A DNA stretch of 64,000 nt, taken from positions 27,613 through 91,612 of the forward strand of contig JAAETH010000595.1 of the NCBI GenBank assembly GCA_024228575.1. Direction: 5' to 3'. Positions 17,713 to 27,823 of the stretch are shown piece after piece. A model generated the notes under the pieces. That model saw nothing but the letters and a program-made list of their open reading frames with translations, made no database searches and had not been told where the DNA came from. Origin of the DNA: Actinomycetes bacterium (GTDB lineage Bacteria; Actinomycetota; Acidimicrobiia; Acidimicrobiales; Poriferisodalaceae). The position numbers and the translations under genes were made by a program. Numbering within the stretch: the first letter of the stretch is position 1; each line of letters begins with the position of its first letter.

Positions 17713-19479
17713 TCAGAATCGCTCGGCGGCCACTGCGTAGAGCGGGTCTGCACCTGCTGTGCACGCGGCGACCATCGATGCTGTTCTCGGGAGGAACTGA
17801 CCACAATAGAACCGCGCCGAAGCGATCTTGTCGCTCAGGAAGTCTGTGTCGCCAGCGCCATCGTCGAGCAAACGCTGGGCTGCGACGGCGCTCATGACGT
17901 GCACCCAGCCGGCAGCCGCTGTGCCTGTCAGAGCAAGGTACGGCGTGGCGCCGGCCGCGACATCGTTCGGCGCGGCGCCGGCCATCCAGGTGGCGACCGT
18001 CTCGACATCACCGATTGCGGCGTCGAGGGCAATGCCCAGATCTGTGAGCGGGCCACCGTCGGTTGAGCGTGCCACGCTGGACATATCGTCGAGCAAGGAG
18101 CGCATCGCATTGCCGCCGTCGAGGGGCAGCTTGCGGAATACGAGGTCGAGGGCCTGGATTCCGTTGGTTCCTTCGTAGATGGGCAGGATGCGTGAATCGC
18201 GCCAATACTGGGGCGCACCCGTCTCCTCGATGTAGCCCATGCCTCCATGGACCTGGATGCCGATGGAGGTCACCTCGACGCCAGAATCGGTTCCCCAACC
18301 CTTGGACAAGGGCGTCAACAATGCCGCCCTCGAAGCGGCGGCAGCAGCTTCGTCGCCAGTTCCGTTCGTCGAGCGATCCATCGCCTCGGCATTCAGGTAC
18401 ATGAGCCCGCGCATGGCCTCGACATGTGAACGCATGGTCATCAACATCCGCCGGACATCGGCGTGCTCCACGATCGCAGCGCCTGCATCTGCACCGATCG
18501 GGCGGCCCTGCTTGCGTTCGCGCGCGTAGCCGGCTGCAAGCTGCATGGCGCTCTCGGCGACGGCCAGACCCTGGATGCCGACCGACAGCCGCGCATTGTT
18601 CATCATCGTGAACATGTAGCGCATGCCCTGGTTCTCATCACCGATGAGATACCCGGTGGCGCCGCCTTCGTCGCCGAACGACATGACACACGTCGGCGAT
18701 GCGTGGATACCTACCTTGTGTTCGGTCGACACGACACTGACGTCGTTCCGCTCGCCGAGCGAACCGTCGGCGTTGACCAAAAACTTGGGGACGATGAAAC
18801 ACGAAATGCCCTTTGTACCAACCGGTGCATCGGGTGTTCGGGCGAGAACGAGATGGATGATGTTCTCGGCCATTTCATGCTCGCCGAAGGTGATGAAGAT
18901 CTTGTTGCCCGTGATCCGGTACGTGCCGTCGCCAGCGGGAACCGCTTTCGCGGCCAGAGCACCGACGTCGCTGCCCGCGTTGGGTTCGGTCAGGTTCATC
19001 GTGCCCGTCCACTCGCCCGACACCAGCTTGTGCAGATAGGTCTCCTTCTGCTCCTCGCTGGCGTGATGCATCAACATGTCGACAGAGCCCTGTGTCAACA
19101 GAGGGCACAGCGCAAACGACATGTTCGCCGAATGGACCATCTCCTGAACGGTGACGCCCAGTGTCCAGGGAAGCCCCCCTCCTCCATAAGCAGGATCGAA
19201 GGCGATGCCATTCCAGCCGTTCTCGACGAACATCGAATAGGCCTCGGAGAACCCATCAGCGATGACGACCGTGTTTCCTTCGACCCTCGCGGGCTGGGTG
19301 TCGCCAGAGCGATTCAACGGTTCCAGCTGCTCTGCGCAGAACCGCCCGGCCTCGTCGAGCAAGCCCTCAACCGTGTCGATGTCGAGCTCCTCGAAGCCGT
19401 CGAGCTGGGCCAGGTCGGTGATTCCAACAAGGTGCTCGAGCACGAACACCATGTCCTGCACCGGTGGACGGTACGCCAT
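17713..19479 (-). CDS. Acyl-CoA dehydrogenase with N- and C-terminal extensions
   Basis: 588 residues, longer than the ~380 of simple family members. Order: an N-terminal AcylCoA_DH_N-type segment (MAYRPPVQDMVFVLEHLVG), the FAD-binding middle domain (MNLTEPNAGSDVGALAAKA; TGNKIFITFGEHE), the flavin C-terminal domain with the IQVHGGMGYIEETGAPQYWRD and ILPIYEGTNGIQALDL signatures carrying the catalytic Glu region, and an extra C-terminal domain of about 120 residues. It catalyses alpha,beta-dehydrogenation of acyl-CoA. Start ATG 19479 has AGGAGGT about 6 bases upstream; the reading frame before it adds 16 residues without homology. Confidence 0.94.
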   Translation of the reverse strand: MAYRPPVQDMVFVLEHLVGITDLAQLDGFEELDIDTVEGLLDEAGRFCAEQLEPLNRSGDTQPARVEGNTVVIADGFSEAYSMFVENGWNGIAFDPAYGGGGLPWTLGVTVQEMVHSANMSFALCPLLTQGSVDMLMHHASEEQKETYLHKLVSGEWTGTMNLTEPNAGSDVGALAAKAVPAGDGTYRITGNKIFITFGEHEMAENIIHLVLARTPDAPVGTKGISCFIVPKFLVNADGSLGERNDVSVVSTEHKVGIHASPTCVMSFGDEGGATGYLIGDENQGMRYMFTMMNNARLSVGIQGLAVAESAMQLAAGYARERKQGRPIGADAGAAIVEHADVRRMLMTMRSHVEAMRGLMYLNAEAMDRSTNGTGDEAAAAASRAALLTPLSKGWGTDSGVEVTSIGIQVHGGMGYIEETGAPQYWRDSRILPIYEGTNGIQALDLVFRKLPLDGGNAMRSLLDDMSSVARSTDGGPLTDLGIALDAAIGDVETVATWMAGAAPNDVAAGATPYLALTGTAAAGWVHVMSAVAAQRLLDDGAGDTDFLSDKIASARFYCGQFLPRTASMVAACTAGADPLYAVAAERF

Positions 19480-19558
19480 GACAAACCTCCTGACCCACAA
19501 GGTTATTGCCCGTGTCAGCCATGCCACACCTCACGGGGGGTTCCTGCTGGCACAATTG

Positions 19559-19969
19559 ATGGCCATGCCCGATCTCAACATCTCAAAGCTCGGCGATGTG
19601 GCCTCCGACGGTCCCGGTTTGCGCAAGGCGGTCATGACCGTACGCCTCGTCATCGGTGGACTCGGCTTGTTGACGCCGCGACTGTTCGCTCGCCTGTTCG
19701 GCCTCGACGTCACAAAGGGATCGGCGATCTCGCCGCTGATGCGTCTGTTCGCGGTACGCGAAGCCCTGATGGCATACCAGCTGTATCAAGCACCCGACGA
19801 GGAGCTCGAGGAGGTCCTGCGACAGGGAATTCTCGTCGACGGCATCGATCTCGCCACGGCCCTAGCCGCTTTTGGTCGCGGCGACATCGGGGTACGGACC
19901 TTCCTGATGACCGCGTCGGCCGCCAGCGCAGTGGGCGCGGCCGGCTATCTGGCGCGTCCCGACAAGTAG
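19559..19969 (+). CDS. Small predicted membrane protein of unknown function
   Basis: 136 residues. The middle has hydrophobic stretches (VMTVRLVIGGLGLLTPRLFA, and ATALAAFGRGDIGVRTF into FLMTASAASAVGAAGYLA), suggesting three to four membrane helices in the style of DUF4267-type proteins. I do not recognise a firm family. ATG 19559 and ATG 19565 are both possible and no strong ribosome-binding site decides. It is divergent from the acyl-CoA dehydrogenase and convergent with hemQ, 10 bases away. Confidence 0.65.
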   Translation: MAMPDLNISKLGDVASDGPGLRKAVMTVRLVIGGLGLLTPRLFARLFGLDVTKGSAISPLMRLFAVREALMAYQLYQAPDEELEEVLRQGILVDGIDLATALAAFGRGDIGVRTFLMTASAASAVGAAGYLARPDK

Positions 19970-19979
19970 GAGCCTGGCC

Positions 19980-20687
19980 CTAGGGAATGACCCGTTCGAC
20001 GACGGTTCTGACGTCGTCGATGAGACCTGTGTAGAACGGACCGAAGTCGCCGTAGATCGCAGATGCTTCGTCAAACCGCAAGGTGTAGACGACCGCCTTG
20101 AGGTCGTCGAGACTGACCCCGAACAAGGTCACACCCCACTCGTAGTCGTCGACGCCGCTCGAACCCGTGACGAGTTGAATGATCCGCCCGGCGAAATTGC
20201 GCCCCGACGTTCCGTGTTCGTACATCAGCTCGGTGCGCTTGTCGAAGTCGAGGGCGTACCAGTTGGCGTGTCCTTCGCGTTTCCTCGACATCGGGTAGAA
20301 ACAAACGAGGTTCTTACCGTGGGGGGGAAGCTGTGGGTAGAGCCGTGCCTGTTTCACTGCGTCGGGTACACCAGCCGCGTACTCGGACAGCTCGGTCATC
20401 GAAACATAGCTGTCGACGATGTCGAGACCCGCCCGCTGCAGCCCGGTCTGGACTCGCCGCAGACGCCACAGGTCGGGTCCCAAGAGCAGGAACCCCACGT
20501 CTGCCTTGTGCCCGAATACGGCAAAGGTGATGACCTGATGGTCGTCGTCGCACGCTTCCTTGACCACGTTGACGATGGCCTGACCATCGGTACCGGGCCG
20601 GACCTTGGCGAAGAGGTGGATCACACCCCAACCGATCGATGTGGTGAGGTAGCCGGGTTGGGATTGGATGTTTGGCTCTTCGCTCAT
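19980..20687 (-). CDS. hemQ: Coproheme decarboxylase (HemQ/ChdC), chlorite dismutase family
   Basis: 235 residues. It oxidatively decarboxylates two propionates of coproheme with hydrogen peroxide, the last step of the coproporphyrin-dependent haem route. Seen: CFYPMSRKREGHANWYAL, including the conserved NWY Tyr region, MYEHGTSGRNFAGRI with a candidate proximal His, and the signature GSSGVDDYEWGVTLF. The Gln/Arg pattern is that of HemQ rather than of true chlorite dismutase. Its partner genes hemE and hemY lie 14 kb away. The window shows no hemH/cpfC. Confidence 0.93.
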   Translation of the reverse strand: MSEEPNIQSQPGYLTTSIGWGVIHLFAKVRPGTDGQAIVNVVKEACDDDHQVITFAVFGHKADVGFLLLGPDLWRLRRVQTGLQRAGLDIVDSYVSMTELSEYAAGVPDAVKQARLYPQLPPHGKNLVCFYPMSRKREGHANWYALDFDKRTELMYEHGTSGRNFAGRIIQLVTGSSGVDDYEWGVTLFGVSLDDLKAVVYTLRFDEASAIYGDFGPFYTGLIDDVRTVVERVIP

Positions 20688-20708
20688 GACGCTGAGGCTA
20701 ACCGTCCG

Positions 20709-21503
20709 CTAGTCGGCAACAGCACCCACGTAGACGTTGAACGACGTACCCTTTGCGAACGCCAGCAGGTTCATTCCGGCAACCGTGGCGGTGCGAATGG
20801 CCAGGGCCGACGGCGCGCCGGATGCCACCACGGTGCCGATTCTTGCTGCCCAAGCCTTCTGGACCATCTCGTAGCTGGCCCTCGACGTCACACAAACGGC
20901 GTGATCGGCAATGTCGCCGGTGTTTTCGAGGCGGAGCTTCCCCGCGACCTTGTCGAGAGCGTTGTGCCGTCCGATATCTTCTCGAACGAACGACAAGGAT
21001 CCCGCGCGTGTGGCAAGAGCGGCAGCGTGAGCCCCACCTGTGCGCTCGAACAGTTCCTGATGGAGCACCAGATCGTTCAGGACCTTCGGAAGGGTACTTC
21101 CTGGAAAAGGCGCCAGATCGACGAAGGGCACCAATCGATCCGACAGGGCGTCGAGCTGGTCGGTGCCACATACACCACACGCCGAATTGATAGGTCCAAG
21201 TCGCGGTTTGGGCTCGGGGCCGCGACCGTCGGTTTCGACGGTGACAACGTTGAACTCCGTAGCGGTGGCAGAACCCGAGCCACAGTACCGAACCGTTCTG
21301 ACCCGAGCGCCTTCGAGAAGCCCTTCGGCTTGGAGGAATCCGACCGCCAACTCAAAATCGTGGCCAGGGGTTCGCATCGTGGTGGCGACCCTTTCACCAT
21401 CGAGGCGAATCTCGAGAGGTTCCTCGACGACGACCTCGTCTGGTCGCCGTTCGGCAGAACTATCGCCGTGTTGACGCACCAACACCTTCGCCGTCCTCCG
21501 CAT
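20709..21503 (-). CDS. fdhD: Formate dehydrogenase accessory sulfurtransferase FdhD
   Basis: 264 residues. FdhD transfers sulfur from the cysteine desulfurase IscS to the molybdenum cofactor of formate dehydrogenases. The essential Cys pair is in SACGVCGTDQ (about residues 108-117). VVVEEPLEIRLDGERV, MRTPGHDFELAVGFLQAEG, FVREDIGRHNALDKV and SRASYEMVQKAWA are family blocks. No formate dehydrogenase or molybdopterin gene is in the window, so the client is elsewhere. Start ATG 21503 (MRRTAKVLV). Confidence 0.95.
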   Translation of the reverse strand: MRRTAKVLVRQHGDSSAERRPDEVVVEEPLEIRLDGERVATTMRTPGHDFELAVGFLQAEGLLEGARVRTVRYCGSGSATATEFNVVTVETDGRGPEPKPRLGPINSACGVCGTDQLDALSDRLVPFVDLAPFPGSTLPKVLNDLVLHQELFERTGGAHAAALATRAGSLSFVREDIGRHNALDKVAGKLRLENTGDIADHAVCVTSRASYEMVQKAWAARIGTVVASGAPSALAIRTATVAGMNLLAFAKGTSFNVYVGAVAD

Positions 21504-21565
21504 GCCGAGAGTCTAGAGAAGGAAAGGGACGGGGCACCTGCCCTAGGTACCTCTGCCACACAGCG

Positions 21566-21595
21566 AGGGGGCACCCGCCCAAGCGGGTGCCCCCT
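21566..21595 (-). terminator. Strong hairpin downstream of groEL
   Basis: A perfect 13-bp GC-rich stem (AGGGGGCACCCGC / GCGGGTGCCCCCT) with a 4-base loop lies between the groEL stop and the fdhD start. It would cap the groEL message. No T-run follows in the groEL direction, so it may act by stabilising the RNA end rather than as a classical intrinsic terminator. Confidence 0.55.
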
Positions 21596-21596
21596 C

Positions 21597-21648
21597 TGCG
21601 TTCCACAGGCACGCAGCCTGCAAATGCGTTCCACAGGCACGCAGCCTG
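21597..21648. repeat. Two copies of a 24-bp direct repeat
   Basis: Two identical 24-bp units occupy 21597-21620 and 21625-21648, separated by CAAA. Each contains a small hairpin, CAGGC-ACGCA-GCCTG. The pair sits between the groEL stop and the strong hairpin at 21566. Only two copies and a 4-base spacer rule out a CRISPR array. Confidence 0.85.
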
Positions 21649-21659
21649 GGCTGGACTGG

Positions 21660-23391
<1,732 letters not shown>

Positions 23392-23416
23392 TAAGCAAAC
23401 CAGCCGCGACTTCGAA

Positions 23417-24451
23417 TCACAACCTCTCAGGTGGGAAATCAGCTGCGATCGAACGATCTGAAAGCACTTCTGTGGCGATCGTCTCGACAAGCCCAACAAC
23501 GCTGGCCATCGCTTCGCCCAACCCGAACCGACCACTCAACGAGATGACCTCGACCCCGTCGAGCAGACCTCGAGGCCAATCGCCATCGTCGACGGCCCCA
23601 CAGATGACGAGAGCATCGATGCCCAGCTCGTCGGCCATCTCGAGAACACCGCCGACGACCTTGCCATCGAGCGACTGGTCGTCGACGAGTCCCTCGCCGG
23701 TGATGACCAGGTCGGCTCCGGCGATGCGATCCTCGAGTCCGACCTCGTCAGCCACGAGATCAAAGCCCGAACTGAGCCTGGCTCCGACAGCGGCCAAACC
23801 TCCGGCGAGACCCCCCGCGGCTCCCGAGCCGTCCATGGATGCAACATCGATACCAAACTGATCGAAGTAGACCTGGGCCAGCCTCTCGAGTCGCCGCTCG
23901 AGCAGCTGAACCTGGGCAGGCGACGCACCCTTCTGGGGGCCGAATCGCGTCGCTGCGTCCAGGAAGCGCAACCTGACATCACATGCGACCTCGATGGTTG
24001 CAGCCGAAATGCGCGCCAGAGGCTCCATGGCCCTCATCGCGCCGAGTCCACCATCGGTGCAAGCCGATCCACCGACGCCGACGATGACCCGGCGGGCACC
24101 AGCTCCGATCGCCTCGGCGATCAGCTCGCCTGTGCCCGCGCTCGTGGCCGAGAGGGCATCGTTGCCTTCGGCTCCGCCGACCAGGGCAATCCCCGAGGCC
24201 TCTGCCATCTCGATGACCGCACGACTGCCATCGGCTCGCCAACCAGCATCGACAGGATCACCAAGGGGGCCGGTCACCACAGCTCTGCGGTTTGAGCCGC
24301 CAAACACTTCGAGCAGGCCTTCGCCCCCGTCTGCCAGAGGAATCGGGTCACATGCCCAGCCGAGACTCCGGGCGGCACGGTCGACCGCCGCTGTCAGCTC
24401 GAGCGCGGTCGCCGACCCTCTGAACTTGTCGAACGCGGCGACGACCTTCAC
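23417..24451 (-). CDS. glxK: Glycerate kinase
   Basis: 344 residues of the GlxK/GarK (glycerate kinase type 1) family, which phosphorylates D-glycerate. N-terminal VVAAFDKFRGSATALELTAAV and PLADGGEGLLE, central GVGGSACTDGGLGAMRAM, then DGSGAAGGLAGGLAA and GADLVITGEGLVDDQSLDGKVVGGV are family signatures. Start GTG 24451 (VKVVAAFDK); the upstream in-frame stretch lies opposite otsA and has no homology. It is divergent from otsA with a 58-base gap. Confidence 0.94.
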   Translation of the reverse strand: MKVVAAFDKFRGSATALELTAAVDRAARSLGWACDPIPLADGGEGLLEVFGGSNRRAVVTGPLGDPVDAGWRADGSRAVIEMAEASGIALVGGAEGNDALSATSAGTGELIAEAIGAGARRVIVGVGGSACTDGGLGAMRAMEPLARISAATIEVACDVRLRFLDAATRFGPQKGASPAQVQLLERRLERLAQVYFDQFGIDVASMDGSGAAGGLAGGLAAVGARLSSGFDLVADEVGLEDRIAGADLVITGEGLVDDQSLDGKVVGGVLEMADELGIDALVICGAVDDGDWPRGLLDGVEVISLSGRFGLGEAMASVVGLVETIATEVLSDRSIAADFPPERL

Positions 24452-24509
24452 GACGGACAGTCTCGCCGATGATCGTGGATCACAGCGACCAGCGGTCCAC
24501 AATTGTGAC

Positions 24510-25913
24510 ATGACAGGTCCCGGGCTGTTCGACCCATCCGCCCGCTTCGAGCGGTCCCTCGTGATCCTCAGCAACAGAGGTCCGGTCGCATTCGCCTTCG
24601 ACGATGCCGGTCTGCCGGTCGCGCGAAAGACCGGAGGCGGACTGGCCAGCGGGGTCCGGCCGGCGCTGGCCAGGTCAGGCGGTCTCTGGATTTGTGCCCC
24701 GCTGAGCGATGCCGATCGATCTGTGGCCGCTTCGCTCGAGCGACCCATCAACAGCGACGGAACAGAGGTTGTGTTCGCCGATGTGCCGGAGGGCCTGCTC
24801 GACGCCGCGGTGGGACGGGTCGCCAACGAGTATCTGTGGTTCATCCACCACGGCATGTCCGACCTGGCCCTCACGCCCTCGAGCGATGACTGGGATGCCT
24901 TCGCCCGGTACAACAAGACGATGGCCGAGGCCGTCGCCCGAAGCGCCCCCGAAGGGGCTGTCGTGGCGGTGCAGGATTATCATCTGCCGCTCGTCGCTGC
25001 GTCGCTCGCCGAGACTCGATCCGACCTCGCCACGGTCCACTTCAGCCATATCCCGTTTGCATCGCCAGAAGCGTGGCGAGAGGTCGACACCTCTCGACGT
25101 CGATCGATAGCGGCCGGGCTTGCCGCCCACGGCGGATGCGGCTTCCATGCGAAACGTTGGGCAGAACGATTTCTCTCCTGCTGCGAGCTCGACGGAATTG
25201 ACCCTCCCGACACCTACGTGACGCAGCTCGCACCTGACATCGAGACAATGCGACAACACTCCCGGACAGCAGACGCCGAAATCGAACGCGCCCGTCTGAG
25301 GCAGACCCACGACGGCCGTCGGCTGATCATCAGAGTCGACCGGCTCGAACCGACAAAAAATCATCTTGCCGGATTTGATGCCTTCGCCGATCTTCTCGAG
25401 CGAAGACCCGACATGATCGACCGGGTCGTCATGGTTGCCTACGCCTATCCCTCGAGGTCGGGCCTCGACGTGTACCGGAAGCTGCGAGACGACACCGTCG
25501 ACAAGGTCGAGACGATCAACCGCCGCTTCGGCACCGATGCCTGGCAACCGATCGATCTGGACCTCGAGGACAACCTCGACGCTGCGGCCGCTGGGCTGAC
25601 CCGATATGACGTTCTGCTGATCAACCCGGTCGAGGATGGGCTGAACCTGGTCGCCTTCGAAGGCGCAGCCCTCAACACCACGACCGGAGCAATCGTTCTC
25701 AGCCGAAACTGTGGTGCCCACGACGTGCTCGAAGGCTGCGTGGAATCGATCGACCCGACCGACGTAGCAGCGACATCGGTGGCCATCGAAAGAGCGCTCG
25801 AACTGCCTCCTCGCGAACGAAGCACGAGGGCAACCGAGGCGCGGCTGCGGGCCGAGGCTTTGTCACCAGAAGAATGGCTCGACTCGATGTTGCGAGCAAC
25901 CGTCAGCAATTGA
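24510..25913 (+). CDS. otsA: Alpha,alpha-trehalose-phosphate synthase (GT20)
   Basis: 467 residues. It makes trehalose 6-phosphate from a nucleotide-activated glucose and glucose 6-phosphate. Seen: LVILSNRGPVAF, the TGGGLASGVRPAL glycine loop, VAVQDYHLPLVA, VHFSHIPFAS, IIRVDRLEPTKNHLAGFDAF and the catalytic-site block LINPVEDGLNLVAFEGA. ATG 24510 directly precedes the first conserved strand. Its 3' end overlaps the convergent otsB by 11 bases, an uncommon arrangement for genes of consecutive steps. Confidence 0.94.
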   Translation: MTGPGLFDPSARFERSLVILSNRGPVAFAFDDAGLPVARKTGGGLASGVRPALARSGGLWICAPLSDADRSVAASLERPINSDGTEVVFADVPEGLLDAAVGRVANEYLWFIHHGMSDLALTPSSDDWDAFARYNKTMAEAVARSAPEGAVVAVQDYHLPLVAASLAETRSDLATVHFSHIPFASPEAWREVDTSRRRSIAAGLAAHGGCGFHAKRWAERFLSCCELDGIDPPDTYVTQLAPDIETMRQHSRTADAEIERARLRQTHDGRRLIIRVDRLEPTKNHLAGFDAFADLLERRPDMIDRVVMVAYAYPSRSGLDVYRKLRDDTVDKVETINRRFGTDAWQPIDLDLEDNLDAAAAGLTRYDVLLINPVEDGLNLVAFEGAALNTTTGAIVLSRNCGAHDVLEGCVESIDPTDVAATSVAIERALELPPRERSTRATEARLRAEALSPEEWLDSMLRATVSN

Positions 25914-26643
25914 GGAACGCTACGACATCATCAGGGGAATCGAGGGTGAGGTCGGCAATGGCCGCGACCCTGCCGTCGAGCTCCGAACTCTTCACGACGA
26001 CCTTGAGGTGCGTGGTGTCTGGGCCGACCTCGTCGAGCGCCTCATAGGCAGGCAGGTCGCCGACATCGTCGCCGATCATGACAACTCCTCGAGCGAGTGG
26101 ATCGAGTCTTTCGCGGACGGCAGATCCCTTGTCGAAGTTGATCGGGGGATGCAGCTCGATGCTTTGTTTTGCGGGGCGAGCTTCCAGACCGGTGCGCTCG
26201 GCCGTCTCTCGAGCCCAACTCTCGATCTGCTCTGCCATCTCCGGGCGGCCGCGGAAGTGGACGGTGAGCGAAAGACCCTTGGCCTCGACCATTCCCGGCT
26301 CGAACCGGACGGCTGCGGCCGCTGTAGTGGACCGTATTGCGGGGATCCAACGCTCGGCCTCTGGGTGGCGCACCGTCTCGCCGTACGCGTCCGACTCGAG
26401 CCCGTAGAGGCCGACCAGGTCGACACCGAGTCGGCCCAGATGGGTTCTCAGGAACACGACCGGCCTACCCGACACAACCGTCACACTGGCGCCGTCGTCG
26501 CGAAGCGCTGCAACCGCCCGGCCGACACCCTCGACCGGTCCAGCCTGGGAAGGAACGTCGACGATGTTCGACAACGTGCCATCAAAGTCGGTGAACACAT
26601 GAACGCCCGTGAGGTCGTCGCCGAAGATCTTCCTTATGCCCAA
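25903..26643 (-). CDS. otsB: Trehalose-6-phosphate phosphatase
   Basis: About 246 residues. A HAD-fold phosphatase that completes trehalose synthesis. The nucleophile motif is VFTDFDGTLSNI, motif II is TVVSGRP, and motif IV is MIGDDVGDLPAYEAL. No ATG or GTG lies in frame between the LytR_C stop and DFDGT that leaves room for the fold; TTG 26643 (LGIRKIFGDDL), 28 bases after that stop, is the best start. It follows the LytR_C gene on the same strand and overlaps otsA tail to tail by 11 bases. Confidence 0.9.
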   Translation of the reverse strand: MGIRKIFGDDLTGVHVFTDFDGTLSNIVDVPSQAGPVEGVGRAVAALRDDGASVTVVSGRPVVFLRTHLGRLGVDLVGLYGLESDAYGETVRHPEAERWIPAIRSTTAAAAVRFEPGMVEAKGLSLTVHFRGRPEMAEQIESWARETAERTGLEARPAKQSIELHPPINFDKGSAVRERLDPLARGVVMIGDDVGDLPAYEALDEVGPDTTHLKVVVKSSELDGRVAAIADLTLDSPDDVVAFLNC

Positions 26644-26671
26644 GGTGGTGTTTCGCCGATCGTTGTGACTG

Positions 26672-27346
26672 TCAGCCGGCGAGGTCGGTGCCGAGAAGAA
26701 CGAGGAGGTGTGGGTCTTCGTACTCGGTCGCCAGCGCCTCGGGAGCGTCTGGCATCGCGAATACGCTGTCGTCTTCGAGCCCCAGCTCTGCGGCGAGCCT
26801 CCCGGCTTCGAGCAGGTACCCACTGGCGTGGTGGATCTTGGTCAATGCCAGGGTGCCGGCGTCGCTGGCCGAGTTGGTCGGCTTGAGCGTTTGATAACCG
26901 AGGGGCTTCAGTGCGTCGGTCCGAGTGCCGGCGGCACCCGAAACCGTCGTCGTGTTGACGACCTGCACACGAACCTGGGCATGTGGAAGCGGCTCGAAGA
27001 TCGGGTCGCTCCCGTCGGCGGCCGTCGTGTCCGTTGTGCCCTCTACGACCGTGGGCTCGGGCACCGTCGCAGCGGTGGTATCGCTGACGGAGTCGGCGGT
27101 ATCGGTCGTCGTGTCCGCGGTCGTGTCCGCTGTTGTGTCGGGCGCAGCAACTTCGGTGGTCGGCGTCGCCGTGGTGGTCGTCGAATCGCTGCTTACCGCC
27201 GCGACCGTCGAATCGTCGACCGCCGTGCGGATCAGCAACACACCGATGACCACGGCGACAATTATCAAGACGATTCCTCTGGACATTGCTCCCCCGGCAG
27301 AGCGAACGAACGAGCTGTCGCGTGCTGCATGACGTCCGGCATTCAT
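26672..27346 (-). CDS. Membrane-anchored LytR_C-domain protein
   Basis: 224 residues: a short cytosolic N-terminus, one membrane helix (about 23-40, GIVLIIVAVVIGVLLI), a Thr/Asp/Ala-rich low-complexity spacer (about 50-115) and a C-terminal LytR_C domain starting near VRVQVVNTTTVSGAAGTRTDALK. Such domains are found at the cell surface, alone or after LCP ligases that attach polymers to the wall; their own role is unclear. Its ATG overlaps the stop of the DUF3263 gene (ATGA), as seen in related actinobacteria. Confidence 0.85.
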   Translation of the reverse strand: MNAGRHAARDSSFVRSAGGAMSRGIVLIIVAVVIGVLLIRTAVDDSTVAAVSSDSTTTTATPTTEVAAPDTTADTTADTTTDTADSVSDTTAATVPEPTVVEGTTDTTAADGSDPIFEPLPHAQVRVQVVNTTTVSGAAGTRTDALKPLGYQTLKPTNSASDAGTLALTKIHHASGYLLEAGRLAAELGLEDDSVFAMPDAPEALATEYEDPHLLVLLGTDLAG

Positions 27347-27600
27347 GTTGGATCTCCTCCTGCTGCCCGCACGGTTGACCGCGCTGATCTACGTCGATCT
27401 CGAGCCCGCTGCAGACGCCGAACAACCAGTGGGTCGTGGACAACTGCACATTCGCTGTCGATCAGTGTGTCGAGCGCGTCGACGTACTCGGCAGGGGTCA
27501 ACAGGAAACGACGCGCAACCGCCTCGTCCTTGCTGCCGGGCTCGTTCCACCACGTGCGTTCGAACTCGAGAATCGCCTCGTCGCGGGGCGACAGTGTCAT
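27343..27600 (-). CDS. DUF3263 family protein
   Basis: 85 residues. LSPRDEAILEFERTWW near the N-terminus and a basic segment ending in RRLQRARDRRRSAR are typical of DUF3263, small actinobacterial proteins of unknown function that may bind nucleic acid (helix-turn-helix-like core RRFLLTPAEYVDALDTLID). ATG 27600 chosen over 27657, because the longer leader reads through the tRNA gene. The stop overlaps the LytR_C start by 4 bases. Confidence 0.88.
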   Translation of the reverse strand: MTLSPRDEAILEFERTWWNEPGSKDEAVARRFLLTPAEYVDALDTLIDSECAVVHDPLVVRRLQRARDRRRSARSTVRAAGGDPT

Positions 27601-27630
27601 GTGATCTGCCTCTGATCGTCGGTTTCCGCG

Positions 27631-27703
27631 AGCCCGAGGTGGGAATCGAACCCACAACCCCCGCTTTACAAGAGCGGTGCTCTGGCCGTTGAGCTACTCG
27701 GGC
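27631..27703 (-). tRNA. tRNA-Thr (anticodon TGU)
   Basis: 73 bases fold as a full cloverleaf: acceptor GCCCGAG/CTCGGGC, D arm GCTC..GAGC, anticodon stem CCGCT/AGCGG with loop CTTGTAA, T arm GTGGG-TTCGATT-CCCAC, discriminator U. The CCA end is not encoded. It lies 30 bases before DUF3263 and after the rlmB terminator. Confidence 0.97.
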
Positions 27704-27731
27704 GCTCTCGAAGATGGTACGCCTCTCTGCA

Positions 27732-27776
27732 AACAAAACGGGGGCAGCTCCGAACCCTTTGAGTTCCGACCCCCTT
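27732..27776 (-). terminator. Intrinsic terminator after rlmB
   Basis: On the minus strand a GGGGG...CCCCC outer stem with an inner GAAC/GTTC pairing is followed by GTTTTGTTT. It lies between the rlmB stop (27824) and the tRNA-Thr gene, and would end the ispD-ispF-rlmB message. Confidence 0.7.
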
Positions 27777-27823
27777 TCGGCCGTCGTGAGAGGTTCGCCA
27801 CCGGCGGCACCAAAGACAAGTTG

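Noticed and set aside
18463..19983. 506-codon plus-strand frame
   Set aside because: Antisense to the acyl-CoA dehydrogenase.
21597..21648. CRISPR array
   Set aside because: Only two copies, 4-base spacer, no cas genes.
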